From Atherinomorus stipes (lineage: Eukaryota; Chordata; Actinopteri; Atheriniformes; Atherinidae): DNA of 64,000 nucleotides. The first letter of the stretch is position 1. Every line of letters begins with the position of its first letter. Shown here piece after piece: positions 45,063-57,600 of this stretch. Location of the stretch: positions 65,001 through 129,000 of the forward strand of contig JALJCO010013421.1 in assembly GCA_023101725.1 (NCBI GenBank). Direction: 5' to 3'. The notes under the pieces are model-generated. The model was not told the DNA's origin, searched no databases, and saw only the letters and a program-made list of their open reading frames with translations. The position numbers were made by a program, and so were the translations under genes.

Positions 45063-45885
45063 TAGACTTGCATGATATTATTGGCCTGATATTGGTATAG
45101 CCTGATATTGGCTTTAAAACTGAATATTGATATCGACGCATATCGGTCGATATTTTCACATTTTATTGATTTATTTGATTTGGCAGAGAAGGACTGAGCG
45201 ATATGAAACAAATATATCGTGATATATTTGTTTTAGGTGATGATATACGATATATTTCGGTATTTTTACCCTAAATAAACAGGTGACACCTTTGTTGTCG
45301 GGCGAGGTGCAGTCGGGTCATTACGAAAAAATAAAACAAACATTTGCACAACTTAATACCACAATATAGCGGTATATGCACAAATCATGTAAATATCATA
45401 TCGTGATATCATATTGGTGTATCACCCAGCCCTAATACAGAGCATATAAAAACACAGAGAAAAACTTCCAAATATGTAGATTTTGCTAAAAGTCTGGCTT
45501 CTATCGGTTGTCTCTCGCCAGGTCTTAAAAATGCTGCATGAAATGAGGAAATACAGAAATATCACATTGTAGATAAAACAGTTATCAACATAATTAACTG
45601 ATATATAACAGGCACTGTTTGGTGGTGAGCCAGAGTGCTATTTTTATTTTTTATTTTTTTTTCCTTTTTGAAAAAATATCTGTGGGGCATGGGGTCAGCA
45701 TTAGGCCACGCCCATTGTGCAACATTATGACATCACCGGCAACTACTGGATCTGCAGCAGAAGTATTTTTCTAATTGTTAACAAGGAATGAATATTACAC
45801 TATTTTCAGATTTAATATTGGTACCAGCCATGAAAAGCAGAAAAGTATCAGTATCGGTACGAATTTCTCATATGGTGCATCACTA
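45063..45885. mobile_element. hAT-like non-autonomous element with 8 bp target duplication
   Basis: The left end TAGACTTGCATGATATTA and the reverse complement of the right end, TAGTGATGCACCATATGA, are related inverted repeats. They are flanked by TATTTAAA (45055-45062) and GATTTAAA (45886-45893), which agree in 7 of 8 bases. An 8 bp target duplication is a hallmark of hAT transposons. No transposase is present. A second small element is nested at 45190-45433. Confidence 0.75.
45190..45433. mobile_element. Small inverted-repeat element nested in the hAT-like element
   Basis: The left end GGACTGAGCGATATGAAAC and the reverse complement of the right end, AGGGCTGGGTGATACACC, are related. Both arms continue into ATATCGTGATAT or ATATCACGATAT. 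It interrupts the sequence between GGCAGAGAA and ACAGAGCAT. About 245 bp. Confidence 0.7.
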
Positions 45886-46083
45886 GATTTAAACGTGCAG
45901 ACTGGATCGCTGCTAGTTCACCCACTACAATGCAAACTTTTAAAAGCTAAATGCGCTTTGGATGGAGTCCGTTTAGTGTACCGGAAAGCTGTTTGTCCAG
46001 AAATGACATGTTAGGGTGGTAAGATGGGAGTTTCTGTCCACCATCCAGAGTTCAGCATTGCTCTCCTCATGTTTGGCTGTAAA
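45886..46083. other. No gene seen
   Basis: Short unique stretch between two repeats. Confidence 0.45.
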
Positions 46084-46530
46084 TTTAAAGTTGTACTTCC
46101 ATGGTGATGTCATGAATATTTCTGTGTTCTCCATTATCATTGAATGCATTCTGCATCGTTTCTGTTTAAAAAAAACCTTCTGGTATCTTTGTATCCAGCT
46201 GTATTTGTATACTAGAAGAGAGGCTTGAGGTCCAACGGCAGCTTTTCCGGGTCCTTCTCATGAATTTCCGTCTGATTGGCTGCCTCCCATCAGTGTATGA
46301 AGGAAGCTCCGCCCTCCGCTCTTATTTTGTTACAGACAGGAAATAGAGCCGACAAACAAGTTTGTTCCGCCATGCTAACAAACAGTTAGCTAATTAGCTT
46401 CTCAACTCCGAAGCTACAGTCGTGCCGTCTTTACTTCTAGTGTGTAGTGGAGGGTTACCTGCCTTCCAATGGACAGATAGAAACCCCACGTGGGATACGC
46501 TATTTGCAATGTGACGTAGAAGTGCGAGGC
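46084..46530 (-). repeat. Dispersed repeat, copy 2 of 2 (inverted)
   Basis: Reverse complement of 22434-22878 with only scattered differences. The shared edges are ATTTAAAGTTGTAC on the left and GAAGTGCGAGGCTG on the right. It carries no preserved reading frame. Confidence 0.85.
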
Positions 46531-47461
46531 TGCTCCCGATTCGCTCTTTTCTTCGTATTGTTTCTCTGATGAGAAAGCACAGCCGACTGGGGGGAACGCA
46601 ACGCTAGCAAGTCAGCATGTGTAAGTAAACAAGGGGAAACCCTCCGTATTTCAGAAGGAGCAAGTTTTCAGTGGAAGGAGGCTTTTAACCGTTTTACTGA
46701 AGATGCAACTCTGTTGAAAGTAACTTCCTCCTGTTGTGTTGAAATGAAAGATTTCTGTTGCGTTGTTGAAGCAGGAGGTGAAATGAGCGAGTGTTTGTTG
46801 TCCTGCCAGACTTCTGTTCAGCAAAGTCATGGATGTTGGAGAAACACACACACACACACAGACACACACACACACAGCTATCATGGACTCACAGAGGATG
46901 ATGACACAACAATCAATACGACCAATCACACGGCTCCATCATCCAAAACAAACAGGACGTCTCCTGCTGCCCTGTGTGGCTCAGCTGGTGTGACATCACA
47001 GGTGATGTCATCAGTACTGTCAGACTGATTATCTGTTGTTTCCATTAGACCGAGTGTTTGGTTAAAGGCTTACCGCCGTGCACGCCGCAGAGTGCACGTT
47101 CTTCCATCAAAGTCAAGCAAAGGAAGGTGAAGAAGACTTTGTACAGGAAGTCTGAGGAAGATGTGATGGAGCTGTGTGATGTGCATGTTTCTGCAGTGAC
47201 TCTTGGAGCCTTGAACAACTTACATTTTTGTTGCGTGTTTTTCTTTTTGTTTTCAGTTCAGCTGATGCAAACTAGGTTGTGTGTGTGTCTGATATTCAAA
47301 TCTCGCAGCGCTGTAGGAAAACTACCGGCATCAGACCTCCTGCTGGCTTCACTTCACCAGGTTTCTTACTAACTTCAGGGAATAGTTAAAGTTAGGAAGA
47401 AAAAAGAAGCTGATTTTGGCCTTGATGAAAAGTTGATATAGCCAAGAACAAGTGAACACTT
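46531..47461. other. Unique sequence with a (CA)n repeat, no gene seen
   Basis: A CA-rich microsatellite lies at about 46844-46876. The rest contains short unrecognised frames. Confidence 0.5.
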
Positions 47462-50400
47462 TTTATCCCAGTCAGCATCAGAACCTTTAATCCCAGTCAG
47501 CATCAGAACCTTTATTCCCAGTCAGCATCAGAATCTTTAATCCCGGTCAGCATCAGAACCTTTAATCCCAGTCAGCATCTAGAACCTTTAATCCCAGTCA
47601 GCATCTAGAACCTTTAATCCCAGTCAGCATCTAGATCCTTTAATCCCAGTCAGCATCTAGATCCTTTAATCCCAGTCAGCATCAGAACCTTTAATCCCAG
47701 TCAAAATCAGAACCTTTAATCCCAGTCAGAATAAGAACCTTTAATCTCCGACAGCACCAGAACCTTTAATCCCTGTCAGCATCAGAACCTTTAATCCCAG
47801 TCAGAAACTGAACCTTTAATCCCAGTTGGCATCAGAACCTTTAGTCCCAGTTGGCATCAGAACCTTTAATCCCAGTCAGCATCAGAACCTTTAATCCCAG
47901 TCAGAATCAGAACCTTTAATCCCAGTCAGCATCAGAACCTTTAATCCCAGTCGGAAACTGAACCTTTAATCCAAGGCAGCATCAGAACCTTTAATCCCAG
48001 TCAGAATCAGAACCTTTAATCCCAGTCAGCATCAGAACCTTAAATCCCAGTCAGCTTCAGAACCTTTAATCCCAGTCGGCATCAGAACCTTTAATCCCAG
48101 TAGGCATCAGAACCTTTAATCCCAGTCAGAATCTGAACCTTTAAACCCAGTCAGCATCAGAACCTTTATTCCCAGTCAGCATCAGAACCTTTAATCCCAG
48201 TCAGCATCCACAACCTTTAATCCCAGTCAGCATCCACAACCTTTAATCCCAGTCAGCTTCAGAACCTTTAATCCCAGTCAGAATCTGAACCTTTAATCCC
48301 AGTGAGCATCAGAACCTTTAATCCCAGTCAGCACCAGAACCTTTAATCCCGGTCAGCATCAGAACCCTTAATCCCAGTCATAATCAGAACCTTTCATCCC
48401 AGTCAGCATCTAGAACCTTTAATCCCAGTCAGCATCTAGATCCTTTAATCCCAGTCAGCATCTAGATCCTTTAATCCCAGTCAGCATCTAGATCCTTTAA
48501 TCCCAGTCAGAATCATAACCTTTAATCCCGGTCAGAATCAGAACCTTTAATCCCAGTCAGCATCTAGAACCTTTAATCCCAGTCAGCATCTAGATCCTTT
48601 AATCCCAGTCAGCTTCAGAACCTTTAATCCCAGTCGGCATCAGAACCTTTAATCCCAGTAAGCATCAGAACCTTTAATCCCAGTCAGAATCTGAACCTTT
48701 AAACCCAGTCAGCATCAGAACCTTTATTCCCAGTCAGCATCAGAACCTTTAATCCCAGTCAGCATCCAGAACCTTTAATCCCAGTCAGCATCAGAACCTT
48801 TAATCCCAGTCAGAATCTGAACCTTTAATCCCAGTGAGCATCAGAACCTTTAATCCCAGTCAGCACCAGAACCTTTAATCCCAGTCAGCATCAGAACCCT
48901 TAATCCCAGTCATAATCAGAACCTTTCATCCCAGTCAGCATCTAGAACCTTTCATCCCAGTCAGCATCTAGATCCTTTAATCCCAGTCAGCATCTAGATC
49001 CTTTAATCCCAGTCAGCATCTAGATCCTTTAATCCCAGTCAGCATCTAGATCCTTTAATCCCAGTCAGCATCATAAACCTTTAATCCCAGTCAGAATCAT
49101 AACCTTTAATCCCGGTCAGAATCAGAACCTTTAATCCCAGTCAGCATCTAGAACTTTTAATCCCAGTCAGCATCTAGATCCTTTAATCCCAGTCAGCATC
49201 AGAACCTTTAATCCCAGTCAGAAATTGAACCTTTAATCCCAGGCAGCATCAGAACCTTTAATCCCATTCAGAGTCTGAACCTTTAATCCCAGTGAGCATC
49301 AGAACCTTTAATCCCAGTCAGAATCAGAACCTTTAAACCCAGTCAGCATCAGAACTTTTATTGCGAGTCAGTATTTGAACCTTTAATCCCAGTCATCATC
49401 AGAATCTTTAATCCCAGTCAGCATCAGAACCTTTAATCCCAGTCGGCATCAGAACCTTTAATCCCAGTCAGCATCAGAACCTTTAATCCCAGTCAGCATC
49501 AGAACCTTTATTCCCAGTCAGAATCAGAGCCTTTAATCCCAATCAGCATCTAGATCCTTTAATCCCAGTCAGCATCAGAACCTTTAATCCCAGTCAGAAA
49601 CTAAACCTTTAATCCCAGGCAGCATCAGAACCTTTAATCCCAGTCAGAAACAGAACCTTTAAACCCAGTCAGCATCAGAACTTTTATTGCCAGTTAATAT
49701 CTGAACCTTTAATCCCAGTTAGCATCAGAACCTTTAATCCCAGTCAGCATCAGAACCTTTAATCCCAGTCGGCATCAGAACCTTTAATCCCAGTAAGCAT
49801 CAGAACCTTTAATCTCAGTCAGAATCAGAACCTTTAATCCCAGTCAGCATCAGAACCTTTAATCGGAGTCAGCATCAGAACCTTTAATCCCAGTCAGCAT
49901 CAGAACCTTTAATCCCAGTCAGCATCTAGAACCTTTAATCCCAGTCAGCATCAGAACTTTTATTGCCAGTCAGTATTTGAACCTTTAATCCCAGTCAGCA
50001 TCAGAACCTTTAATCCCAGTCGGCATCAGAACCTTTAATCCCAGTCAGCATCAAAACCTTTAATCCCAGTCAGAATCAGAACCTTTTATTTCCAGTCAGC
50101 GTCAGAACTTTTATTGCCAGTCAGTATTTGAACCTTTAATCCCAGTTAGCATCAGAACATTTAATCCCAGTCAGCATCAGAACCTTTAATCCCAGTCATC
50201 ATCGGAATCTTTAATCCCAGTCAGCATCAGAACCTTTAATCCCAGTCAGCATCAGAATCTTTAATCCCAGTCACCATCAGAACCTTTGTTCCCAGTCAGA
50301 ATCAGAACCTTTAATCCCAGTCGGCATCTAGATCCTTTAATCTCATTCAGCATCAGAACCTTTAATCCCAGTCAGCATCCAGAGCCTTTAATCCCAGTCA

Positions 50401-52681
50401 GCATCAGAACCTTTAATCCCAGTCAGAATCTGAACCTTTAATCCCAGTAGGCATCAGAACCTTTAATCCCAGTCAGTATCTAGAACCTTTAATCCCAGTC
50501 AGCATCAGAACCTTTAAACCCAGTCAGAATCAGAACCTTTAATCCCAGTCAGAATCAGAACCTTTAAACCCAGTCAGCATCAGAACCTTTAATCCCAGTC
50601 AGCATCAGAACCTTTAATCCCAGTCAGAATCAGATCCTTTAATCTCCGGCAGCACCAGAACCTTTAATCCCAGTCAGAATCTGAACCTTTAATCCCATTC
50701 AGCATCAGAACCTTTAAACCCAATCAGCATCTAGATCCTTTAATCCCAGTCAGCATCAGAACCTTTAATCCCAGTCAGAAACTAAACCTTTAATCCCAGG
50801 CAGCATCAGAACCTTTAATCCCAGTCAGAAACAGAACCTTTAAACCCAGTCAGCATTTAGAACTTTTATTGCCAGTCAGTCTTTGAACCTTTAATCCCAG
50901 TTAGCATCAGAACCTTTAATCCCAGTCAGCATCAGAACCTTTATTCCCAGTCAGCATCAGAACTTTTATTGCCAGTTAATATCTGAACCTTTAATCCCAG
51001 TTAGCATCAGAACCTTTAATCCCAGTCAGCATCAGAACCTTTAATCCCAGTCGGCATCAGAACCTTTAATCCCAGTAAGCATCAGAACCTTTAATCTCAG
51101 TCAGAATCTGAACCTTTAATCCCAGTCAGCATCGGAACATTTAATCGCAGTCAGAATCAGAACCTTTAATCCCAGTCAGCATCAGAACCTTTAATCCCAG
51201 TCAGCATCTAGAACCTTTAATCCCAGTCAGCATCAGAACTTTTATTGCCAGTCAGTATTTGAACCTTTAATCCCAGTCAGCATCAGAACCTTTAATCCCA
51301 GTCGGCATCAGAACCTTTAATCCCAGTCAGCATCAAAACCTTTAATCCCAGTCAGAATCAGAACCTTTTATTTCCAGTCAGCGTCAGAACTTTTATTGCC
51401 AGTCAGTATTTGAACCTTTAATCCCAGTCAGCATCAGAACCTTTAATCCCAGTCAGCATCAGAACCTTTAATCCCAGTCAGCATCAGAATCTTTAATCCC
51501 AGTCACCATCAGAACCTTTGTTCCCTGTCAGAATCAGAACCTTTAATCCCAGTCGGCATCTAGATCCTTTAATCTCATTCAGCATCAGAACCTTTAATCC
51601 CAGTCAGCATCCAGAGCCTTTAATCCCAGTCAGCATCAGAACCTTTAATCCCAGTCAGAATCTGAACCTTTAATCCCAGTAGGCATCAGAACCTTTAATC
51701 CCAGTCAGTATCTAGAACCTTTAATCCCAGGCAGCATCAGAACCTTTAAACCCAGTCAGAATCAGAACCTTTAATCCCAGTCAGAATCAGAACCTTTAAA
51801 CCCAGTCAGCATCAGAACCTTTAATCCCAGTCAGCATCAGAACCTTTAATCCCAGTCAGAATCAGATCCTTTAATCTCTGGCAGCACCAGAACCTTTAAT
51901 CCCAGTCAGAATCTGAACCTTTAATCCCATTCAGCATCAGAACCTTTAAACCCAGTCAGCATCAGATCCTTTAATCCCAGTCAGTATCCAGAACCTTTTA
52001 ATCCCAGTCAGCATCAGAACCTTTAATCCCAGTCAGCATCAGAACCTTTCATCCCAGTCAGCATCAGAACCTTTCATCCCAGTCAGCATCAGAACCTTTA
52101 ATCCCAGTCAGCATCAGAACCTTTAATCCCAGTCAGCATCAGAACCTTTCATCCCAGTCAGCATCAGAACCTTTAATCCCAGTCAGAATCTGAACCTTTA
52201 ATCCCAGTCAGCATCTGAACCTTTAGTCCCAGTCAGCATTCGAACCTTATTCCCAGTCAGCATCCAGAACCTTTAATCCCAGTCAGCATCCAGAACCTTT
52301 AATCCCAGTCAGCATCAGAACCTTTAATCCCAGTCAGCATCAGAACCTTTAATCCCAGTCAGAATCAGAACCTTTAATCCCAGTCAGCATCAGAACCTTA
52401 TTCCCAGTCAGCATCCAGAACCTTTAATCCCAGTCAGCATCCAGAACCTTTAATCCCAGTCAGCATCAGAACCTTTAATCCCAGTCAGCATCAGAACCTT
52501 TAATCCCAGTCAGCATCCAAAACCTTTAATCCCAGTCAGCATCCAGAACCTTTAATCCCAGTCAGCATCCAGAACCTTTAATCCCAGTCAGCATCCAGAA
52601 CCTTTAATCCCAGTCAGCATCAGAACCTTTAATCCCAGTCAGCATCCAGAACCTTTAATCCCAGTCAGCATCAGAACCTTT
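47462..52681. repeat. 25 bp satellite, about 208 units
   Basis: Units of CAGCATCAGAACCTTTAATC plus CCAGT, with 26 bp CATCTAGAACC and CATCCAGAACC forms and many single-base variants. Rare variants recur together about 1.23-1.28 kb apart (for example GTCAGAACTTTTATTGCC at 50101 and 51383, and AACCTTTGTTCCC at 50281 and 51512), marking a recent block duplication. The flanks are not recognised as a transposon. Confidence 0.97.
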
Positions 52682-53820
52682 GTGCGGACTTATCCATCCT
52701 GAGGAGTCGGAGAATTGAAGCTAATAACCTCCAACTTTGAAGCGATGACTTGCAGAGATGCATCGCTGCTCAGGGAGAACCACTAGTGAGGAAGTAATTC
52801 CTCTGTTTTTATTCAGTGGCCTGAAAGTAAACCCTAAATTAAATCTAGTGGGCGTGAAAATGTGTGAAATATTCTCCAGTGAGGAGAGAACCCTCGACGA
52901 AACGAGGGCGTGAACTCAGTGGAAGTTCAGGACGGAGGTTCGGTGTGTTTGCAATGGGAGGCAGACGTTGGGAGCGGAGCAGCAATGAATGAAAGCTCAG
53001 CCGTGGTTTCTGAATCAGCTCTGAGCTGCAGGCAGCTGGTGACTCATCGCCAGATAAAGATGCTCCTCTGTCTGCTGAAATGTGCATAATGATGCTTCAT
53101 TCACACATTCGGCTCGCTGGAGAGAACGGTGAGGGTGGATGAATGAGAGTCCACATGCTCAACAGATGTTCATGCTCCTCTGAGACCAATCCAGTGATGC
53201 CATTATAACCCAACTGGCTTGCTTTTGTCTGCTGGTATTTTGGTGGCCTGAGGTCTTATGTAAGCTGTTCCCAGGTAGAAAAGGTGGAGGATGATGTGTT
53301 TTAGTTGGGAAGACTTTGCCAGATCAGTTTGTTTCTCAGTTGTTCATTGTCTGAGGCGTTTTACTGCAGAAACAAAAACAGCGAAGGCGAGGAAGCGTTT
53401 CACTTCTCTGTTTAATTACCTGTATTCCACAATCCTGGGGTCTGACTGAGACCCCGAGAGGCTGAAGTGGACATCTAACCAGAGTTCAACTGATTTGGTT
53501 GCACTTGCATTATTTCTGCAGTTACTTACGGGTTTTAAGCTGTTAACAATATACAGATTGATTATAAATCTCCTTAAACATTTATTACTAACTAATTACT
53601 AGAGTAGTTCCTTCCACTGATGGGCAACAACAGCTGCATCTGATGTCTTTCCTCCTTAGCATTTTATTTACACACATCTGATATCTATTTAGGAATGGAT
53701 ATAGCGATAACCTGGAGTCGATACTTCGATGCCAGCCAGACAAAATGTTTATCTTTTGAGTAGAAAACTTGCAGTTTTTCCATTTCTGAAAGTTTTAGAA
53801 AATGAAATGACATGAAAGCT
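52682..53820. other. Unique sequence, no gene seen
   Basis: Moderate GC. No homology recognised on either strand. Confidence 0.5.
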
Positions 53821-56142
53821 CCAGATTCTAGCTTCTGTATCACATGATGGTGGTAGCCTATCAGATTCTAGCTTCTGTATCACATGATAGTGGTAGCCTA
53901 TCAGATTCTAGTTTCTGTGTCACATGATGGTGGTAGCCTATCAGATTCTAGCTTCTGTATCACATGATGGTGGTAGCCTATCAGATTCTAGCTTCTGTGT
54001 CACATGATGGTGGTAGCCTATCAGATTCTAGCTTCTGTATCACATGATGGTGGTAGCCTATCAGATTCTAGTTTCTGTGTCACATGATGGTGGTAGCCTA
54101 TCAGATTCTAGCTTCTGTATCACATGATGGTGGTAGCCTATCAGATTCTAGTTTCTGTGTCACATGATGGTGGTAGCCTATCAGATTCTAGCTTCTGTAT
54201 CACATGATGGTGGTAGCCTATCAGATTCTAGCTTCTGTGTCACATGATGGTGGTAGCCTATCAGATTCTAGCTTCTGTATCACATGATGGTGGTAGCCTA
54301 TCAGATTCTAGTTTCTGTGTCACATGATGGTGGTAGCCTATCAGATTCTAGCTTCTGTATCACATGATGGTGGTAGCCTATCAGATTCTAGCTTCTGTAT
54401 CACATGATGGTGGTAGCCTATCAGGTTCTAGCTTTTGTATCACATGATGGTGGTAGCCTATCAGATTCTAGCTTCTGTATCACATGATGGTGGTAGCCTA
54501 TCAGATTCTAGCTTCTGTGTTACATGATGGTGGTAGCCTATCAGATTCTAGCTTCTGTATCACATGATGGTGGTAGCCTATCAGATTCTAGCTTCTGTAT
54601 CACATGATGGTGGTAGCCTATCAGATTCTAGCTTCTGTATCACATGATGGTGGTAGCCTATCAGATTGTAGCTTCTGTATCACATGATGGTGGTAGCCTA
54701 TCAGATTCTAGCTTTTGTATCACATGATGGTGGTAGCCTATCAGATTGTAGCTTCTGTATCACATGATGGTGGTAGCCTATCAGATTGTAGCTTCTGTAT
54801 CACATGATGGTGGTAGCCTATCAGATTCTAGCTTCTGTATCACATGATGGTGGTAGCCTATCAGGTTGTAGCTTCTGTGTCACATGATGGTGGTAGCCTA
54901 TCAGATTCTAGCTTCTGTATCACATGATGGTGGTAGCCTATCAGATTCTAGCTTCTGTATCACATGATGGTGGTAGCCTATCAGATTCTAGCTTCTGTAT
55001 CACATGATGGTGGTAGCCTATCAGATTCTAGCTTCTGTATCACATGATGGTGGTAGCCTATCAGATTCTAGCTTCTGTATCACATGATGGTGGTAGCCTA
55101 TCAGATTCTAGCTTCTGTATCACATGATGGTGGTAGCCTATCAGATTCTAGCTTCTGTATCACATGATGGTGGTAGCCTATCAGATTGTAGCTTCTGTAT
55201 CACATGATGGTGGTAGCCTATCAGATTGTAGCTTCTGTATCACATGATGGTGGTAGCCTATCAGATTCTAGCTTTTGTATCACATGATGGTGGTAGCCTA
55301 TCAGATTGTAGCTTCTGTATCACATGATGGTGGTAGCCTATCAGATTGTAGCTTCTGTATCACATGATGGTGGTAGCCTATCAGATTCTAGCTTCTGTGT
55401 CACATGATGGTGGTAGCCTATCAGGTTGTAGCTTCTGTGTCACATGATGGTGGTAGCCTATCAGATTCTAGCTTCTGTATCACATGATGGTGGTAGCCTA
55501 TCAGATTCTAGCTTCTGTGTCACATGATGGTGGTAGCCTATCAGATTCTAGCTTCTGTATCACATGATGGTGGTAGCCTATCAGATTCTAGTTTCTGTGT
55601 CACATGATGGTGGTAGCCTATCAGATTCTAGCTTCTGTATCACATGATGGTGGTAGCCTATCAGATTCTAGCTTCTGTATCACATGATGGTGGTAGCCTA
55701 TCAGGTTCTAGCTTTTGTATCACATGATGGTGGTAGCCTATCAGATTCTAGCTTCTGTATCACATGATGGTGGTAGCCTATCAGATTCTAGCTTCTGTGT
55801 TACATGATGGTGGTAGCCTATCAGATTCTAGCTTCTGTATCACATGATGGTGGTAGCCTATCAGATTCTAGCTTCTGTATCACATGATGGTGGTAGCCTA
55901 TCAGGTTGTAGCTTCTGTGTCACATGATGGTGGTAGCCTATCAGATTGTAGCTTCTGTATCACATGATGGTGGTAGCCTATCAGATTCTAGCTTCTGTAT
56001 CACATGATGGTGGTAGCCTATCAGGTTGTAGCTTCTGTGTCACATGATGGTGGTAGCCTATCAGATTCTAGCTTCTGTATCACATGATGGTGGTAGCCTA
56101 TCAGATTCTAGCTTCTGTATCACATGATGGTGGTAGCCTATC
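53821..56142. repeat. 40 bp satellite, 58 units, no indels
   Basis: Units of TCAGATTCTAGCTTCTGTAT plus CACATGATGGTGGTAGCCTA keep an exact 40 bp register over 2.3 kb. Variation is by substitution at a few sites only: TAT/TGT, TCTA/TGTA, GCTT/GTTT, AGATT/AGGTT. Two rare markers recur exactly 1280 bp (32 units) apart: AGGTTCTAGCTTTTG at about 54423 and 55703, and TGTTACATG at about 54518 and 55798. Confidence 0.98.
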
Positions 56143-56689
56143 ACATGTCATAATGGTGCTGCTGTTGGTGATGATGTTTTGGTTTTTTCAGTGCTTTTTA
56201 TTGCATCATGTTTTGGTGTATTTATAATATTTATAATATTGCAATTACATTTTCCACTGAATTAATGTAAATGATCTTAAGCTGTACTAAAGTTATTTTA
56301 TAAGTGAAAGAAGTTTTTAATCGTACTTTTTTAAAGTTTCTCATCAATATATTGTTTTAAAAGCATTTCTTTCATTACTTCTGTTCTCAAGTTTTACTTA
56401 TATTTTATATCTCCCTTGTATTCAAGATATTCATGCAAACTGTACAATCATGTGATTTTCTTTTTAGGGACAAAAAGTATTAGTACTGTTGAAAACGTAC
56501 CATAAACGACGTGTATCGTATCGACAGGGAAAATTTTGGCATTTTTATCTGTTTATTAGCATTTGAACTCTAATATAGTTGTTCAGTCTGTTTAGTGTTT
56601 CTAACTTCTCTCCTTCATCCGTTACGACTCCTGCTTTTCATCCTTCTCAGTTTTACTTTCCCCCTGAGATCAGCATGACTCTACTCATG
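56143..56689. other. AT-rich unique sequence, no gene seen
   Basis: Nothing recognised. Confidence 0.5.
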
Positions 56690-56803
56690 TGTGTTTGTGT
56701 GTGTGTGTGCATGTGTGTGTGTGTGTGTGTGCATGTGTGTGTGTGTGTGTGTGTGTGCATATGTGTGTGTGTGTGTGTGGGTGTGTGTGCATGTGTGTGT
56801 GTT
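56690..56803. repeat. (GT)n microsatellite
   Basis: Long GT run with scattered GCAT interruptions. Confidence 0.97.
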
Positions 56804-57240
56804 ACCACCTGAGAACTTTCAGCCTCCCAGGCTCATAAATCAAACTCTCCCTCCCGTCCCACAGGAGGCCGATCAGACCAAGGCCTCATCTTCCAAACTC
56901 CCACCCAGGGACTGTGGTTGTGAGTGAGTGTGTGTGTGGATGTGTAACATCAGAGTTATGAGGCCAAGGCTTCGGCCCTGAACCGCCACATAGATCCAAT
57001 TCTGACGGCTGCTGTGCGTTTGCCTCAGGAGGGATTCAGAGTTCAGTCTGAATATGATATAAAAAAAACATTTTATGATTATATTTGAATAAAATATTCG
57101 ATCCATTTCAGGAATGTTTAATGACTTCTGTAGCTGTAGATATTAATATTCTTTTTGAAAGGACTTTACAGCTACATCAGCTCCACCTGTTCACCTGGTA
57201 ACACATACAGGCCTCAGATTTATTCATCCCCCATCATTAA
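56804..57240. other. No gene seen
   Basis: Unique sequence. A GTGTGTGTGGATGTG tract lies at about 56929-56943. Confidence 0.45.
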
Positions 57241-57600
57241 AAAAAAGGCTTTTTCTGTTTGATACTGGCTTTTTTGCTGATATCCGATTTACCGATATTG
57301 TCCAACTCTTAATTTCCAACATCTGAAAACAACCGATACCCATCTATATAGACAACTATGAGGTTGTATCTCTCATATTCTGAGATGCACAACTATATTC
57401 TGCTCTGACAGCAAAGATCCCAAAATATCTCGCGCGTACAATACGCTTCATTCACGCGAAAAAAACGCCTGAATGAAGCGAGTAAACTTCCAGCATTCGC
57501 GCGTTGAAATCTAGGCGCGTATGCGAATGGAGTCGTCCGGTGTGAACACGGGGGCCAGAGGAGTTCATTTTGGGCATCTGGCGGCCAGACATCCTCCTAA
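57241..57600. mobile_element. hAT-like fragment with a nested insertion
   Basis: From TTTGATACTGGCTTTTTTGC to CCCAAAATATC the sequence matches the left arm at 34797-34965. The match resumes at GCCAGAGGAGTTCATTTTGG (57554), as at about 34970. The 123 bp between (57431-57553) is foreign and rich in CGCG. Confidence 0.68.
57431..57553. mobile_element. Small CG-rich insertion
   Basis: It interrupts the hAT-like sequence. It begins CGCGCGTACAATACGCTTC and contains ACGCCTGAATGAAGCG, with internal inverted GCTTCATT/AATGAAGC. It is probably a piece of another small repeat family. Confidence 0.5.

Noticed and set aside
47462..52681. CRISPR-like array of 25 bp repeats
   Set aside because: There are no spacers. 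It is a head-to-tail satellite with length variants.
52845..53087. 80-residue minus-strand frame as a gene
   Set aside because: No domain, signal or neighbouring exon supports it, and its length is expected by chance.
56579..56927. Cys/Val-rich frames near the GT tract
   Set aside because: They are translations of a (GT)n microsatellite.
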